Part shown: positions 36,401 through 44,402 of the stretch, piece after piece
Numbering within the stretch: position 1 is the first letter of the stretch
How the letters are laid out: every line of letters starts with the position of its first letter
Source: Gemmatimonadales bacterium
Lineage (GTDB): Bacteria; Gemmatimonadota; Gemmatimonadetes; Gemmatimonadales; JACORV01
DNA: 64,000 nt
Assembly (NCBI GenBank): GCA_035502185.1
Contig: DATJUT010000063.1
Location: 53,485-117,484 of the forward strand
Direction: 5' to 3'
Position numbers and translations under genes: made by a program
Notes under the pieces: generated by a model
What the model was told of the DNA's origin: nothing
The model's input: only the letters and a program-made list of their open reading frames with translations
Database searches by the model: none

Positions 36401-39400
36401 TCTTCGACCAGACCACGGGCAGCTACGTGCACAACATGCCGCTGTGCACGTATCCCTCCGGCGCCGCGGGGGCGATCTTCGTCACCTACCGGGGGGACCC
36501 GGAGGCGCGCTGCACGCGCGGCAACGGCCTCCCCGACGCCGAGGACCTCGACGGCGACGGCCACCTCGACAGCCTGGTCTCGGCGCTGAACGAGAGCTAC
36601 TTCCGCTACGTATTCCACCTGGGCGACCCGAAGTACTTCGTGCGCGACGGCGGGCCGGTGGACCAGTCCGGGCACGTCGACTCCGTCGTCGGCCACTGGC
36701 GGCTGTACCGGATCCCGTTCCGTGCCGACACGTTCCAGGTCGGGGCTCCCGACGTCCACCAGATCCGGTCGCTGCGGCTGACCGTCGTCGCGCCCGAGGG
36801 GCCCGCCGACGCCAGCCTGTATTTCGCGCTGGGACGGCTCAACCTCGTGGGCGCCCCGTGGATCAAGCGGGCCACCACGCCCATCGCCGGCATCTCCGGG
36901 GCCGTCGGCACCGGCCACGGCGAGGTCGTGGCGAGCATCGTCAGCACCGAGAACGTCGTGGACCTGCACTACCAGCCGCCGCCGGGCGTGAGCAACGAGG
37001 GCGCGACCCAGTCGGGGAACCTGACGTACGGCTCCACGCAGATCAACGAGCGGTCCCTGCGGCTGATCGGGAGCCAGGTGGGGGTGGGGGAGCGGGCCGA
37101 GGCGTACTACCAGTTCCCCGAGGGACAGCGGAACTTCCTCGGCTACCGGCAGCTGCACGTGTGGGCGCGCGGGCGGGGCGCGGGCTGGAACAACCACCAG
37201 CTGTCGTTCTACATCAAGGTGGGGCAGGACGAGAACAACTTCTACATGTTCCGCGCCTCCGCGGACACGACCACCTGGCTGCCCGACAAGGTGGTGGACT
37301 TCAGCCGCTGGCAGGAGATGCGGGCGGACATCGAGCGCCGGTTCCTCGCGGGCCAGCGGCCCTCGGGCGCATCCACCTGCGGGGGCGACAGCCTGGCGTA
37401 CGTCGAGTGCGACAGCGCGCGGACCTACATCGTCCACGTACGGGACCCCGGCGTGGCGCCGCCCAACCTGGCCCAGGTGCGCGAGCTGGCGGTGGGCTTC
37501 GTCCGCGACTCGGGGCTCGCGGCCGACAGCGCGGAGCTGTGGGTGGACGACATCCGCCTGTCGCAGGTGGTCAACGACCCCGGGTACGCGGGCGCCGTCA
37601 ACCTGCGCGTGGTGGCCGCCGACGTCGCGGACATGAACCTGTCGGTGTCGCGCCGCGACGCCCAGTTCCACCAGCTGGGCGAGGATCCGACGTACACCAC
37701 CAGCAACCAGCTCGCCTTCAGCTCCACGGTGCACCTCGACCGGCTCGGCCTCGAGCGCCTGGGCCTCGCGGCGCCCCTGACGATCCAGGTCAACCGTTCC
37801 GGTGACGACCCGTACTACCTCGGCGGCACCGACGTGCTGGCGTCCGGGCTGGTGGGGCTGCGGCACCCGCAGGCCACGCAGTCCTTCTACAGCCTCGCAC
37901 TCCGGCGCACGCGCCGCGGGAAGCTGTGGTGGGAGCGCTGGCTGGTGGACAACCTCGCCCTGAACACCGTCCTCACCAACGGCACCGCGACGTCCCAGCT
38001 GTCGCAGAGCTCCGCGCGGTCGGCGGTGGTCGCGGCCAGTTACCAGGCGCTGCCCGGGGAACGCGGCTTCCGCTGGATGCCGCTGCTCCTGGCACGGCTG
38101 CTGCGGGCCATTCCGCTGTTCGGACGCTCGGAGCTGCTGCGCGGGGTGGAGAGCTCCCGGCTGCGGTGGAGTCCGGCGTCGGTCCATTTCTCGCTGGGCT
38201 GGACCCACAGCACCTCGGACGCGCAGACGTTCTCGGTGCCGGTCGCGACCGTGAGCGACACCCTGGCGACCACGGTCCACGCGCTGCAGGCGTCGCTGCA
38301 GGCGGGGGCGGGCGTGGATCTGCGGCCGCTGTCGTCGGTCTCGCTCAGCGTCAACCTCACGTCGACGCGGGACCTGAAGGACTACGGCGACAGCACCACG
38401 CTCGGCGTGCTCACGCGCCAGCAGGGGCAGCGCTTCCTCGGGATGGGCCTGGGGTTCGAGAGCCAGCGGGTTCTGACCACGCGCCTGAGCTACACGCCGA
38501 ACCTGTTCACCTGGCTGCGGCCGCGGTTCACCAGCGCCTCGAGCTTCGGCCTGACGCGCGACCCCAACGGGGGGATCCCCGAGCGGGCGGTGGGGGACAC
38601 GGCCGGTGCGTTCCGCCTGCCGACCACGTTCACCAACGCGCGGTCCACGGACCTGGGCGGCTCGCTGGATTTCTCGCGCGCCCTGCGCTTGCTGATGGGG
38701 GATTCCTCCCGCCTGCTGCCGTGGCTGGACCGGCTGGCGCCCCTCGACTTCTCCACCCACACGGACCTGCGCTCGCAGTTCTCCCGCGCCGGTCTCGATC
38801 CCTCGCTGGGCTACGAGCTCGGCCTCGGGGGCACGGGCGGCTTCCGCGCCATCGACGGCCGCCTGGCGGTCGGCGCGTCGCAGGCGCAGCAGTGGCGCGC
38901 CTCGTCGGGGCTGCGCTTTCCGCTCGGCTTCTCCGTCACGGGCAGCTACAGCACCGGCACCCAGTCCACCTGGTCGGTGCGCGGCACCGGCCAGTCCGAG
39001 ACCGACCAGAACAACACCTCCTGGCCCGACGTCACCGGCCGGTGGACGTGGACGCCGCGGCAGAAGGCGATCGCGAAGATCCTGTCCAGCGTGAGCGCCT
39101 CGGCGACGGTGCGGATCACGAACTCGAGCACCGTCCAGCCGCCGCTGGTGCTCGAGAGCGTCGCGTCGGCGAGCACGGTCGGCGCGCTGCGCACCAGCCA
39201 GGAGACGCGGTCGTGGCCGGTGTCGCTGTCGCTCACCTGGGCCGGCCACGTCTCGACCAGCCTCTCCTACAGCGTGAGCCGGTCGCTGGCCAACCAGGCC
39301 GGGAGCCAGACCCAGAACGACCGCACGGAGTCGTCGGCGACCGTCGCCTTCGCCTTCCGGCCGCCGTACGAGCTGTTGCCCCTCAAGTCGGACATCCGCA

Positions 39401-39654
39401 CGTCGCTCGCCTACTCGTCGTCCAACACCAAGGGCTGCATCAACCTGGTGGATGCCGCCAGCTGCGTGTCGATTCTCGACGCGGGGCGCCAGCAGTTCAA
39501 CCTCACCATGGACACGGACATGCCGCCCAACGTCTCCGCAGGTGTGTCGGTCGGGTACATCATCAACGACGATGCGTACCTGGCCCGGAAGACCGCCCAG
39601 CTGGTCCTCACGGCATCGGTCACGGTGAACTTCCAGGCCGGGCAGCCCCGGTGA
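33496..39654 (+). CDS. sprA: SprA-type giant outer-membrane protein (type IX secretion channel)
   Basis: A 2052-residue exported protein. The signal peptide ends AHA before Gln26. Several SprA-family stretches are clear: YYQGLQDEVLQRVEVGNVTF followed by ITGGIPANNFGFQ and DFSGIYAQQRG in the N-terminal third; RNVDYTINYEVGQVSFLHPD near residue 600; LTRLLNHLPLVRTEVPSQIT with WVETFEGEGG near 710-760. In Bacteroidota SprA (Sov) is the 36-strand barrel through which type IX substrates cross the outer membrane and binds PorV and plug proteins. Its length fits the family (about 2400). It is coupled by GTGA to an M28 lipoprotein. GTG at 33496 is chosen; GTG at 33508 also fits. Confidence 0.88.
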   Translation: MRAYVTRIAVAITLLAVLAASRAHAQQADSLPRLRPPRFAGDTLAIRWPAALGYLLPARVDAGTAGRRWSDSLLADLAARQAARWHFGVAGGDSTALFGLRPPAPVAVLAPPPVEETVRPQQSVLQRYADLGIVLNARFELRYDHLKNLRCQPGDAAVLSSGCSSAVTPPRLDPQFDVRTGGIVGQRVHLDVDYNSQREFDASNNIKLYYQGLQDEVLQRVEVGNVTFRAPGSQFITGGIPANNFGFQASGQIGPIDFSGIYAQQRGNVVSGRSYVVGQQTLQAVDRTVMDRDYEPNRFFFVVDPATLPGYPRVDALNLNLAGLPRQDQVVQVRVYRRRSTVGVTTAQQSYGGIPAVADRPDSPQRAGPFPWELLIEGRDYYLDPSGLWFALTNQLDNGDYLAVSYVTAAGDSIGTFPAAATAGRVDTLRLIQEPQRGPDVPTFRYMMRNVYRVGGTGSVVRDGMQLRIVVAQSERPASGAATFLALLGLSLTTDQTQFDQFNRLFPRSRDPAGGAPLRDYYVVFPTLAPFADSTVLAPQYRNDSLYRTPTYLLLTQGPTPLYQLALHYQASGGDQSGTLNLGAVQLRPGSERLTVGGRTLVRNVDYTINYEVGQVSFLHPDSLFATPATVNVQYEEQPGFAIAPTSIYGLQTRYDFGDHGSVTVLGLLQQQQSNFTRPPLGFEPSSNFVGGVSGNFHFEPLGLTRLLNHLPLVRTEVPSQITLDAELATSRPSPNQVGQAWVETFEGEGGTFLPLTESSWQQGSRPASPHGLAGTGIDPVSGFADANAVPLVWQNLIRTTGGGYLQFSSQDIDPTIVTQGTAGSLENVLWLSLHPDTIGGLPNQTTGLMRWLLPHTPGPRWRSITLPLSATGVDLSRVEYLEFWVFELPNSPARQAGASLVFDFGRVYEDAVDFVPTSFTVSPTGDTTYSGRRRIGEGRLDTERDTLTNSWNALINDNGILGAVADSIFDQTTGSYVHNMPLCTYPSGAAGAIFVTYRGDPEARCTRGNGLPDAEDLDGDGHLDSLVSALNESYFRYVFHLGDPKYFVRDGGPVDQSGHVDSVVGHWRLYRIPFRADTFQVGAPDVHQIRSLRLTVVAPEGPADASLYFALGRLNLVGAPWIKRATTPIAGISGAVGTGHGEVVASIVSTENVVDLHYQPPPGVSNEGATQSGNLTYGSTQINERSLRLIGSQVGVGERAEAYYQFPEGQRNFLGYRQLHVWARGRGAGWNNHQLSFYIKVGQDENNFYMFRASADTTTWLPDKVVDFSRWQEMRADIERRFLAGQRPSGASTCGGDSLAYVECDSARTYIVHVRDPGVAPPNLAQVRELAVGFVRDSGLAADSAELWVDDIRLSQVVNDPGYAGAVNLRVVAADVADMNLSVSRRDAQFHQLGEDPTYTTSNQLAFSSTVHLDRLGLERLGLAAPLTIQVNRSGDDPYYLGGTDVLASGLVGLRHPQATQSFYSLALRRTRRGKLWWERWLVDNLALNTVLTNGTATSQLSQSSARSAVVAASYQALPGERGFRWMPLLLARLLRAIPLFGRSELLRGVESSRLRWSPASVHFSLGWTHSTSDAQTFSVPVATVSDTLATTVHALQASLQAGAGVDLRPLSSVSLSVNLTSTRDLKDYGDSTTLGVLTRQQGQRFLGMGLGFESQRVLTTRLSYTPNLFTWLRPRFTSASSFGLTRDPNGGIPERAVGDTAGAFRLPTTFTNARSTDLGGSLDFSRALRLLMGDSSRLLPWLDRLAPLDFSTHTDLRSQFSRAGLDPSLGYELGLGGTGGFRAIDGRLAVGASQAQQWRASSGLRFPLGFSVTGSYSTGTQSTWSVRGTGQSETDQNNTSWPDVTGRWTWTPRQKAIAKILSSVSASATVRITNSSTVQPPLVLESVASASTVGALRTSQETRSWPVSLSLTWAGHVSTSLSYSVSRSLANQAGSQTQNDRTESSATVAFAFRPPYELLPLKSDIRTSLAYSSSNTKGCINLVDAASCVSILDAGRQQFNLTMDTDMPPNVSAGVSVGYIINDDAYLARKTAQLVLTASVTVNFQAGQPR

Positions 39655-40559
39655 GGCGCCTGGCGGTGGCCCTGGCGGCCGCGGTCGGCGTCGCGTGCCA
39701 CGGGAGCCAGTCCCAGGCGCAGCGCTTCGATGCCGTGCAGGCGATGGGCTGGGTCCGCTACCAGGTGGCCGCGGGCCCGCGCGCACCGGGCCTGCCGGGG
39801 CATCGGGCGATCGCCGACTGGCTGGCCCGGGAGCTTCGCTCGCGGGCCGACAGCGTCGAGATCCAGGCCTTCACCCACGTCACGGCCGCGGGTGACACGC
39901 TGCGGCTCGAGAACATCCTGGCCCGGTTTCGGCCGGCCGACCCCAACCGCATTCTCTATCTCACGCACTGGGACACACGCCCGGTCGCGGAGAACGACCC
40001 GGATTCCGCCAAGCGCGCTCTGCCGATTCCGGGCGCCAACGACGGCGCGTCGGGCACCGCGCTGCTGCTGGGCGTCGCCGATGCGCTCAAGCAGACGCCC
40101 CCCTCGGTGGGGGTCGACCTGCTGTTCGTGGACGGGGAGGACTACGGGTCGTTCGAGGCCGACAGCCAGAAGGACGTGCTGATCGGCGCCCGCTACTTCG
40201 CCCAGCACCTGCCGGCGGCCGGCTACCGGCCGCTGTTCGCCGTGCTGTGGGACATGATTGGCGGGCGCAACCAGGTGATCTACGAGGAGGGCTGGTCGGT
40301 CGAGCGGGCCCCGGAGATCGTGGACCGGGTCTGGAGCACGGCCGCCGAGCTGCACCTCGGGTCCATGTTCCGGCCGGTCAACGGCGGCCCGATCCTCGAC
40401 GACCACGTGCCCCTGCTGGAGGCCGGCATTCCGGCCATCGACGTCATCGGCTTCGAGAACTACCGCGCCTGGCACCACACCCTGGAGGACACGCCGGACA
40501 AGATGTCGGAGGCATCGCTGGCCGGGGTCGGGCGCCTGGCCCTCGCGCTGCTGCACTGA
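39651..40559 (+). CDS. M28-family lipoprotein, probable glutaminyl cyclase
   Basis: A 302-residue zinc enzyme with a lipoprotein signal (lipobox ending at Cys16, GVAC). Metal and active-site motifs: THWDTRPVAENDPD, GANDGASGTA, VDGEDYGSFEAD, LWDMIG, ILDDHVPLLEAGIPAIDVI and AWHHTLEDTPD. The Trp immediately before the metal-binding His and the ANDGASG and GEDYG forms resemble the type II glutaminyl cyclases of Bacteroidota rather than M28 aminopeptidases. Such enzymes turn N-terminal Gln into pyroglutamate. An aminopeptidase remains possible. The GTG start overlaps the sprA stop as GTGA. Confidence 0.75.
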   Translation: MRRLAVALAAAVGVACHGSQSQAQRFDAVQAMGWVRYQVAAGPRAPGLPGHRAIADWLARELRSRADSVEIQAFTHVTAAGDTLRLENILARFRPADPNRILYLTHWDTRPVAENDPDSAKRALPIPGANDGASGTALLLGVADALKQTPPSVGVDLLFVDGEDYGSFEADSQKDVLIGARYFAQHLPAAGYRPLFAVLWDMIGGRNQVIYEEGWSVERAPEIVDRVWSTAAELHLGSMFRPVNGGPILDDHVPLLEAGIPAIDVIGFENYRAWHHTLEDTPDKMSEASLAGVGRLALALLH

Positions 40560-40621
40560 TTCGGCACGCGCCGCGGCGGGATGGTGCCGGTGCCCGCGCC
40601 GGCGGGGCCATCTTGGCCGCA

Positions 40622-41386
40622 ATGTTCACGCACGACGAGCGCCGCGCCCTGGTGTTCCTGGCGGTGGTGTCCGCGGCAGGCGCGGCGTTCCGCGCTCTGC
40701 GGCCCGGCGAACAGCCGCAGGTCGGGCTGTCGGCCGTGGCCCCCGCGCTGGCCGGCGGCGACATCGTGCGCCAGGCCGCGCAGTCGCAGCGGGCGGAGGC
40801 GCTGGCCCGGCCCCTCGGGCCGCTGGAGCGCGTGGACGTCGACCGCGCGCCGGCCGACGAGGTGCAGCGGCTGCCGCGCATCGGACCTGCGCTCGCCCGG
40901 CGCATCGTCGCCGAGCGCGAGGCGCATGGCCCGTTCGGATCGCTGGCGGGCCTGAGGCGGGTGACGGGCATCGGCCCGGGTCTGCTGCGCGGCCTCGAGC
41001 CGCACGTGACCTTCGGCGGCGTGGCGCCCGCGGCCGTGGAGAGGGACGGCTGGCCGGTCGGCGCCCCCGTCGGCGGCACGGGCTACGGTGCCGTGCCGAG
41101 CGCGGGCGACGGCTCCGGGTCGGCGGCGGTCTGGGTCGCCACGTCGGCCGCGAGGTCGGCGCCCGGAGCGCCCAAGGCCGGCGGATGCGTCCGCGCGCCC
41201 GACCTGAACCGCGCGCCGGCGGCCGATCTGGTGTGTCTGCCGGGCATCGGCGCGGTGCTGGCGGCGCGCATCGTCGCCGAGCGGACGGCGCACGGCCCGT
41301 TCCGCGACATCGCTGATTTGGCGCGGGTTCCCGGCCTGGGACGCGTGCGCGCCGAACGGCTCCGGGGCCTCGTCACAATCCCTTGA
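40622..41386 (+). CDS. ComEA-like double helix-hairpin-helix protein
   Basis: A 254-residue protein with an N-terminal membrane or signal segment (residues 9-24) and two helix-hairpin-helix modules: RLPRIGPALARRIVAEREAHG with VTGIGPGLL, and LVCLPGIGAVLAARIVAE with VPGLGRVRAERL. These bind DNA backbone non-specifically. ComEA is the periplasmic DNA receptor in transformation, and a type IV pilus operon follows, so a role in DNA uptake is plausible. The usual ComEA has one module, so this is a variant. CATCTT lies seven bases before the ATG and no Shine-Dalgarno is seen. Confidence 0.75.
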   Translation: MFTHDERRALVFLAVVSAAGAAFRALRPGEQPQVGLSAVAPALAGGDIVRQAAQSQRAEALARPLGPLERVDVDRAPADEVQRLPRIGPALARRIVAEREAHGPFGSLAGLRRVTGIGPGLLRGLEPHVTFGGVAPAAVERDGWPVGAPVGGTGYGAVPSAGDGSGSAAVWVATSAARSAPGAPKAGGCVRAPDLNRAPAADLVCLPGIGAVLAARIVAERTAHGPFRDIADLARVPGLGRVRAERLRGLVTIP

Positions 41387-41410
41387 CAGGGGGGGGAGCA
41401 CCCGTACTAT
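41383..41410 (+). promoter_or_regulatory. Promoter of the pil operon with a G8 tract in its spacer
   Basis: A perfect TTGACA (41383-41388), which overlaps the stop codon of the upstream gene, is followed after 16 bases by TACTAT (41405-41410). The spacer begins with eight consecutive G (41389-41396). Slippage by one base would alter the spacer to 15 or 17. Confidence 0.6.
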
Positions 41411-41466
41411 TCCCTTCTGATCCCGGGTTTAGCGCCGTTTCCCCGAATCCACTCGGCTCCATTACC

Positions 41467-43191
41467 ATGCCGGCACCCCTGGCGGCCACTGGCGATCGTC
41501 TCGGCGACCTGCTCATCCGCGAAGGCCTGATCACCAAGGACCAGCTCTCGAAGGCCCTCTCGGAGCAGAAGGCGAACGGCCAGCGACTCGGCTACAACCT
41601 GGTCAAGATGGGGTTCGTCCAGGAGACCGAGATCACCAAGATGCTCGCCCGCCAGTACCGGATGCCGGCGGTGGACCTGGCGCGCTTCGAAGCCGACCCC
41701 AAGATCATCAAGCTCATCCCCGGCGACGTCGCGCTGAAGCACCTGGTGCTGCCCCTCAAGCGCGAGGGCCGGACGCTGACGGTGGCGATGGCGGACCCGA
41801 CCAATCTCAGCGTCCTCGACGACCTCAAGTTCATCACCCGCTACGACATCTTCCCCGTCATCGCCGGCGAGTACACGCTGCGGACGGCGCTGGACAAGTA
41901 CTACGAGGAGGTGGACGCGCAGCTCGACACGCTGCTCAAGGACATGGAGGAGGAGGGACCGGAGGGCGAGCTGGAGGTGGTCGCCCAGCAGGAGGAGGAG
42001 GAGCAGCAGGGAGCGGCGAGCGCCGATGACGCGCCGGTCGTGAAGCTGATCAACGCGATCCTCACCGACGCCGTGAAGCGCGGCGCGTCCGACATCCACA
42101 TCGAGCCGTTCGAGCACGAGTTGCGGGTCCGCTACCGGATCGACGGCGCCCTGCTCGAGGTGATGAAGCCGCCCCTGAAGCTGAAGGCCGCCCTCACCAG
42201 CCGCATCAAGATCATGTCGGCGCTGAACATCGCCGAGCGCCGCGTGCCGCAGGACGGGCGCATCAAGCTCAAGATGGGAAAGCGGGTGATCGACTACCGC
42301 GTGTCGACCCTCCCGGTGCTGTTCGGGGAGAAGATCGTCCTGCGGATCCTCGACAAGGGGAACCTGACCCTCGACCTGTCGAAGTTCGGGTTCGAGCCCA
42401 AGGCCGAAGCGGACCTGCTCAAGGCGATTCTGAATCCGTACGGAATGGTGCTGGTGACGGGGCCCACCGGCTCGGGCAAGACCACCACGCTCTACTCGGC
42501 GCTGTCGCGGATCAACACGATGGAAGTCAACATCATGACCGCCGAGGACCCGGTCGAGTACAACCTGATGGGGATCAACCAGGTCCTGGTCCGGAACGAG
42601 GTGGGGATGACGTTCGCGGCGGCGCTGCGGGCGTTCCTGCGGCAGGACCCGAACATCATCATGGTGGGGGAGATCCGGGACATCGAGACGGGCGGGATCG
42701 CGATCAAGGCGGCCCTGACCGGGCACCTGGTGCTGTCGACGCTGCACACCAACGACGCGCCCTCGACCATCACCCGGATGGTGGACATGGGGATCGAGCC
42801 GTTCAACGTGGCGTCGGCGGTGAACCTGATCGTGGCGCAACGGCTGGTGCGGCGCATCTGCAGCAACTGCAAGACCGAGCACCGCTACGCCCCCGAGGAG
42901 CTGAAGGCCCTGGGCGGCGACACCCAGGAATTCGCCGGCATCACGTTCTACAAGGGCACCGGCTGCGAGCAGTGCGGCGGGATCGGCTACAAGGGCCGAG
43001 CCGGGCTGTACGAGGTCATGTTTCTCTCGCCGGAGCTGCGGCGCATGATTCTCAAGGGCGCGTCCACCAGCGAGCTGTCGGAGCAGGCGGTGCAGGAAGG
43101 CATGCTGACGCTGCGGATGGACGGCCTGGTCAAGATCAAGAAGGGCATCACCACCCTCGAAGAAGTGGTCAAGGAAACGGCGGCGGCCTAG
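41467..43191 (+). CDS. pilB: Type IV pilus assembly ATPase PilB
   Basis: A 574-residue GspE/PilB ATPase that powers pilus extension. An N-terminal GspE_N domain (about 10-150) is joined by an acidic linker (EEEEEQQ) to the ATPase core. Walker A GPTGSGKTTT lies near residue 332, the Asp box and Walker B (IIMVGEIRD) follow, then the His box TGHLVLSTLHTND. The zinc-binding Cys pairs CSNC and CEQC are present, as in true extension ATPases. An in-frame TTG at 41383 lies within the promoter, so ATG at 41467 is used; its ribosome binding site is poor. Confidence 0.95.
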   Translation: MPAPLAATGDRLGDLLIREGLITKDQLSKALSEQKANGQRLGYNLVKMGFVQETEITKMLARQYRMPAVDLARFEADPKIIKLIPGDVALKHLVLPLKREGRTLTVAMADPTNLSVLDDLKFITRYDIFPVIAGEYTLRTALDKYYEEVDAQLDTLLKDMEEEGPEGELEVVAQQEEEEQQGAASADDAPVVKLINAILTDAVKRGASDIHIEPFEHELRVRYRIDGALLEVMKPPLKLKAALTSRIKIMSALNIAERRVPQDGRIKLKMGKRVIDYRVSTLPVLFGEKIVLRILDKGNLTLDLSKFGFEPKAEADLLKAILNPYGMVLVTGPTGSGKTTTLYSALSRINTMEVNIMTAEDPVEYNLMGINQVLVRNEVGMTFAAALRAFLRQDPNIIMVGEIRDIETGGIAIKAALTGHLVLSTLHTNDAPSTITRMVDMGIEPFNVASAVNLIVAQRLVRRICSNCKTEHRYAPEELKALGGDTQEFAGITFYKGTGCEQCGGIGYKGRAGLYEVMFLSPELRRMILKGASTSELSEQAVQEGMLTLRMDGLVKIKKGITTLEEVVKETAAA

Positions 43192-43194
43192 ACC

Positions 43195-44361
43195 GTGACG
43201 GCACCTTCGCATCCCCAGGCGGCGCCCAGCGCCTTCAACCTCCGCGCCCTGCTCGAGGAGATGATCGAGCAGGACGCCTCCGACCTCCACATCACCGCCG
43301 GCGAGCGTCCCAAGCTGCGGGTGGACGGCGACATCACCAACAGCCGGGTCGAGGCGATCCTCAACCCCAAGGACACGCTGCAGCTGGCGTACTCGATCCT
43401 CACCGAGCAGCAGAAGAAGCGCTTCGAGACCGAGGACGAGCTGGATTTCTCGTTCGGCATCCAGAACCTCGCGCGGTTCCGCGGCAACGCCTTCAAGCAG
43501 CGCGGCTGCGTGTCGCTGGTGATCCGGCAGATCCCGTTCCAGGTCAAGACGTTCGAGCAGCTGCAGCTGCCGGCGATCGTCGCCAAGCTCGCCGAGAAGC
43601 CGCGGGGCCTGGTGCTGGTGACGGGGCCGACGGGCTCGGGCAAGTCCACCACGCTGGCCGCGATGGTGGACAAGATCAACCGGGAGTGGAAGGGTCACAT
43701 CATCACGGTGGAGGACCCGATCGAGTTCATCCACCGCCACCAGCAGTGCATCGTGAACCAGCGCGAGGTGGGCACGGACACCAAGTCGTTCGCCAGCGCC
43801 CTGAAGTACGCGCTGCGCGAGGACCCGGACGTCGTGCTGATCGGCGAGATGCGCGACCTGGAGACGATCCAGGCGGGGCTCACCATCGCCGAGACGGGCC
43901 ACCTCGCCTTCGCGACGCTGCACACCAACTCGGCGGCGGAGACGATCAACCGCATCATCGACGTGTTCCCCTCGCACCAGCAGTCGCAGGTGCGGGCGCA
44001 GCTCGCCTTCGTGCTCGAGGGCATCGTCACCCAGACGCTGCTGCCGAAGGCGAAGGGCCGGGGACGGGTGATGGCGTGCGAGATCCTGGTGGCCACGCCG
44101 GCCATCCGCGCGCTGATCCGCGACGACAAGGTCCACCAGATCCAGTCCTCGATGCAGGCCGGCAAGAAGCACGGCATGCAGACGCTCAACGATTCGCTGT
44201 ACCAGCTGTACATGAACCGCGAGGTGGCGCTGGAGGAGTGCCTGCGGGTGTCGGGCGAGCCGAACGAGTTCCTGCGGATGATCGGCGAGCCGGTGCCCGC
44301 GGAGGAAGAGAAGGCGATGGCGCCGAAGGACCGGCCGCTCACGGGCGGGCTCAAGCGATGA
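43195..44361 (+). CDS. pilT: Type IV pilus retraction ATPase PilT
   Basis: A 388-residue ATPase that drives pilus retraction. It has the PAS-like N-terminal domain (MIEQDASDLHITAGERPKLR), Walker A GPTGSGKSTT near residue 143, Walker B VVLIGEMRD, the His box ETGHLAFATLHTN and the C-terminal AIRALIRDDK motif corresponding to the AIRNLIRE signature of PilT. It begins three bases after the pilB stop with a GTG. Confidence 0.95.
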   Translation: MTAPSHPQAAPSAFNLRALLEEMIEQDASDLHITAGERPKLRVDGDITNSRVEAILNPKDTLQLAYSILTEQQKKRFETEDELDFSFGIQNLARFRGNAFKQRGCVSLVIRQIPFQVKTFEQLQLPAIVAKLAEKPRGLVLVTGPTGSGKSTTLAAMVDKINREWKGHIITVEDPIEFIHRHQQCIVNQREVGTDTKSFASALKYALREDPDVVLIGEMRDLETIQAGLTIAETGHLAFATLHTNSAAETINRIIDVFPSHQQSQVRAQLAFVLEGIVTQTLLPKAKGRGRVMACEILVATPAIRALIRDDKVHQIQSSMQAGKKHGMQTLNDSLYQLYMNREVALEECLRVSGEPNEFLRMIGEPVPAEEEKAMAPKDRPLTGGLKR

Positions 44362-44402
44362 TCGCGCCACCGGAAGTCCCCGCGCGCACAGGAGGCTGAC
44401 CG

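Noticed and set aside
33412-39786. Minus-strand open frame of over 2100 codons opposite sprA
   Set aside because: Its translation is Arg/His/Pro-rich low complexity without domains, as expected for the antisense of a high-GC gene, while the plus strand has a signal peptide and SprA motifs.
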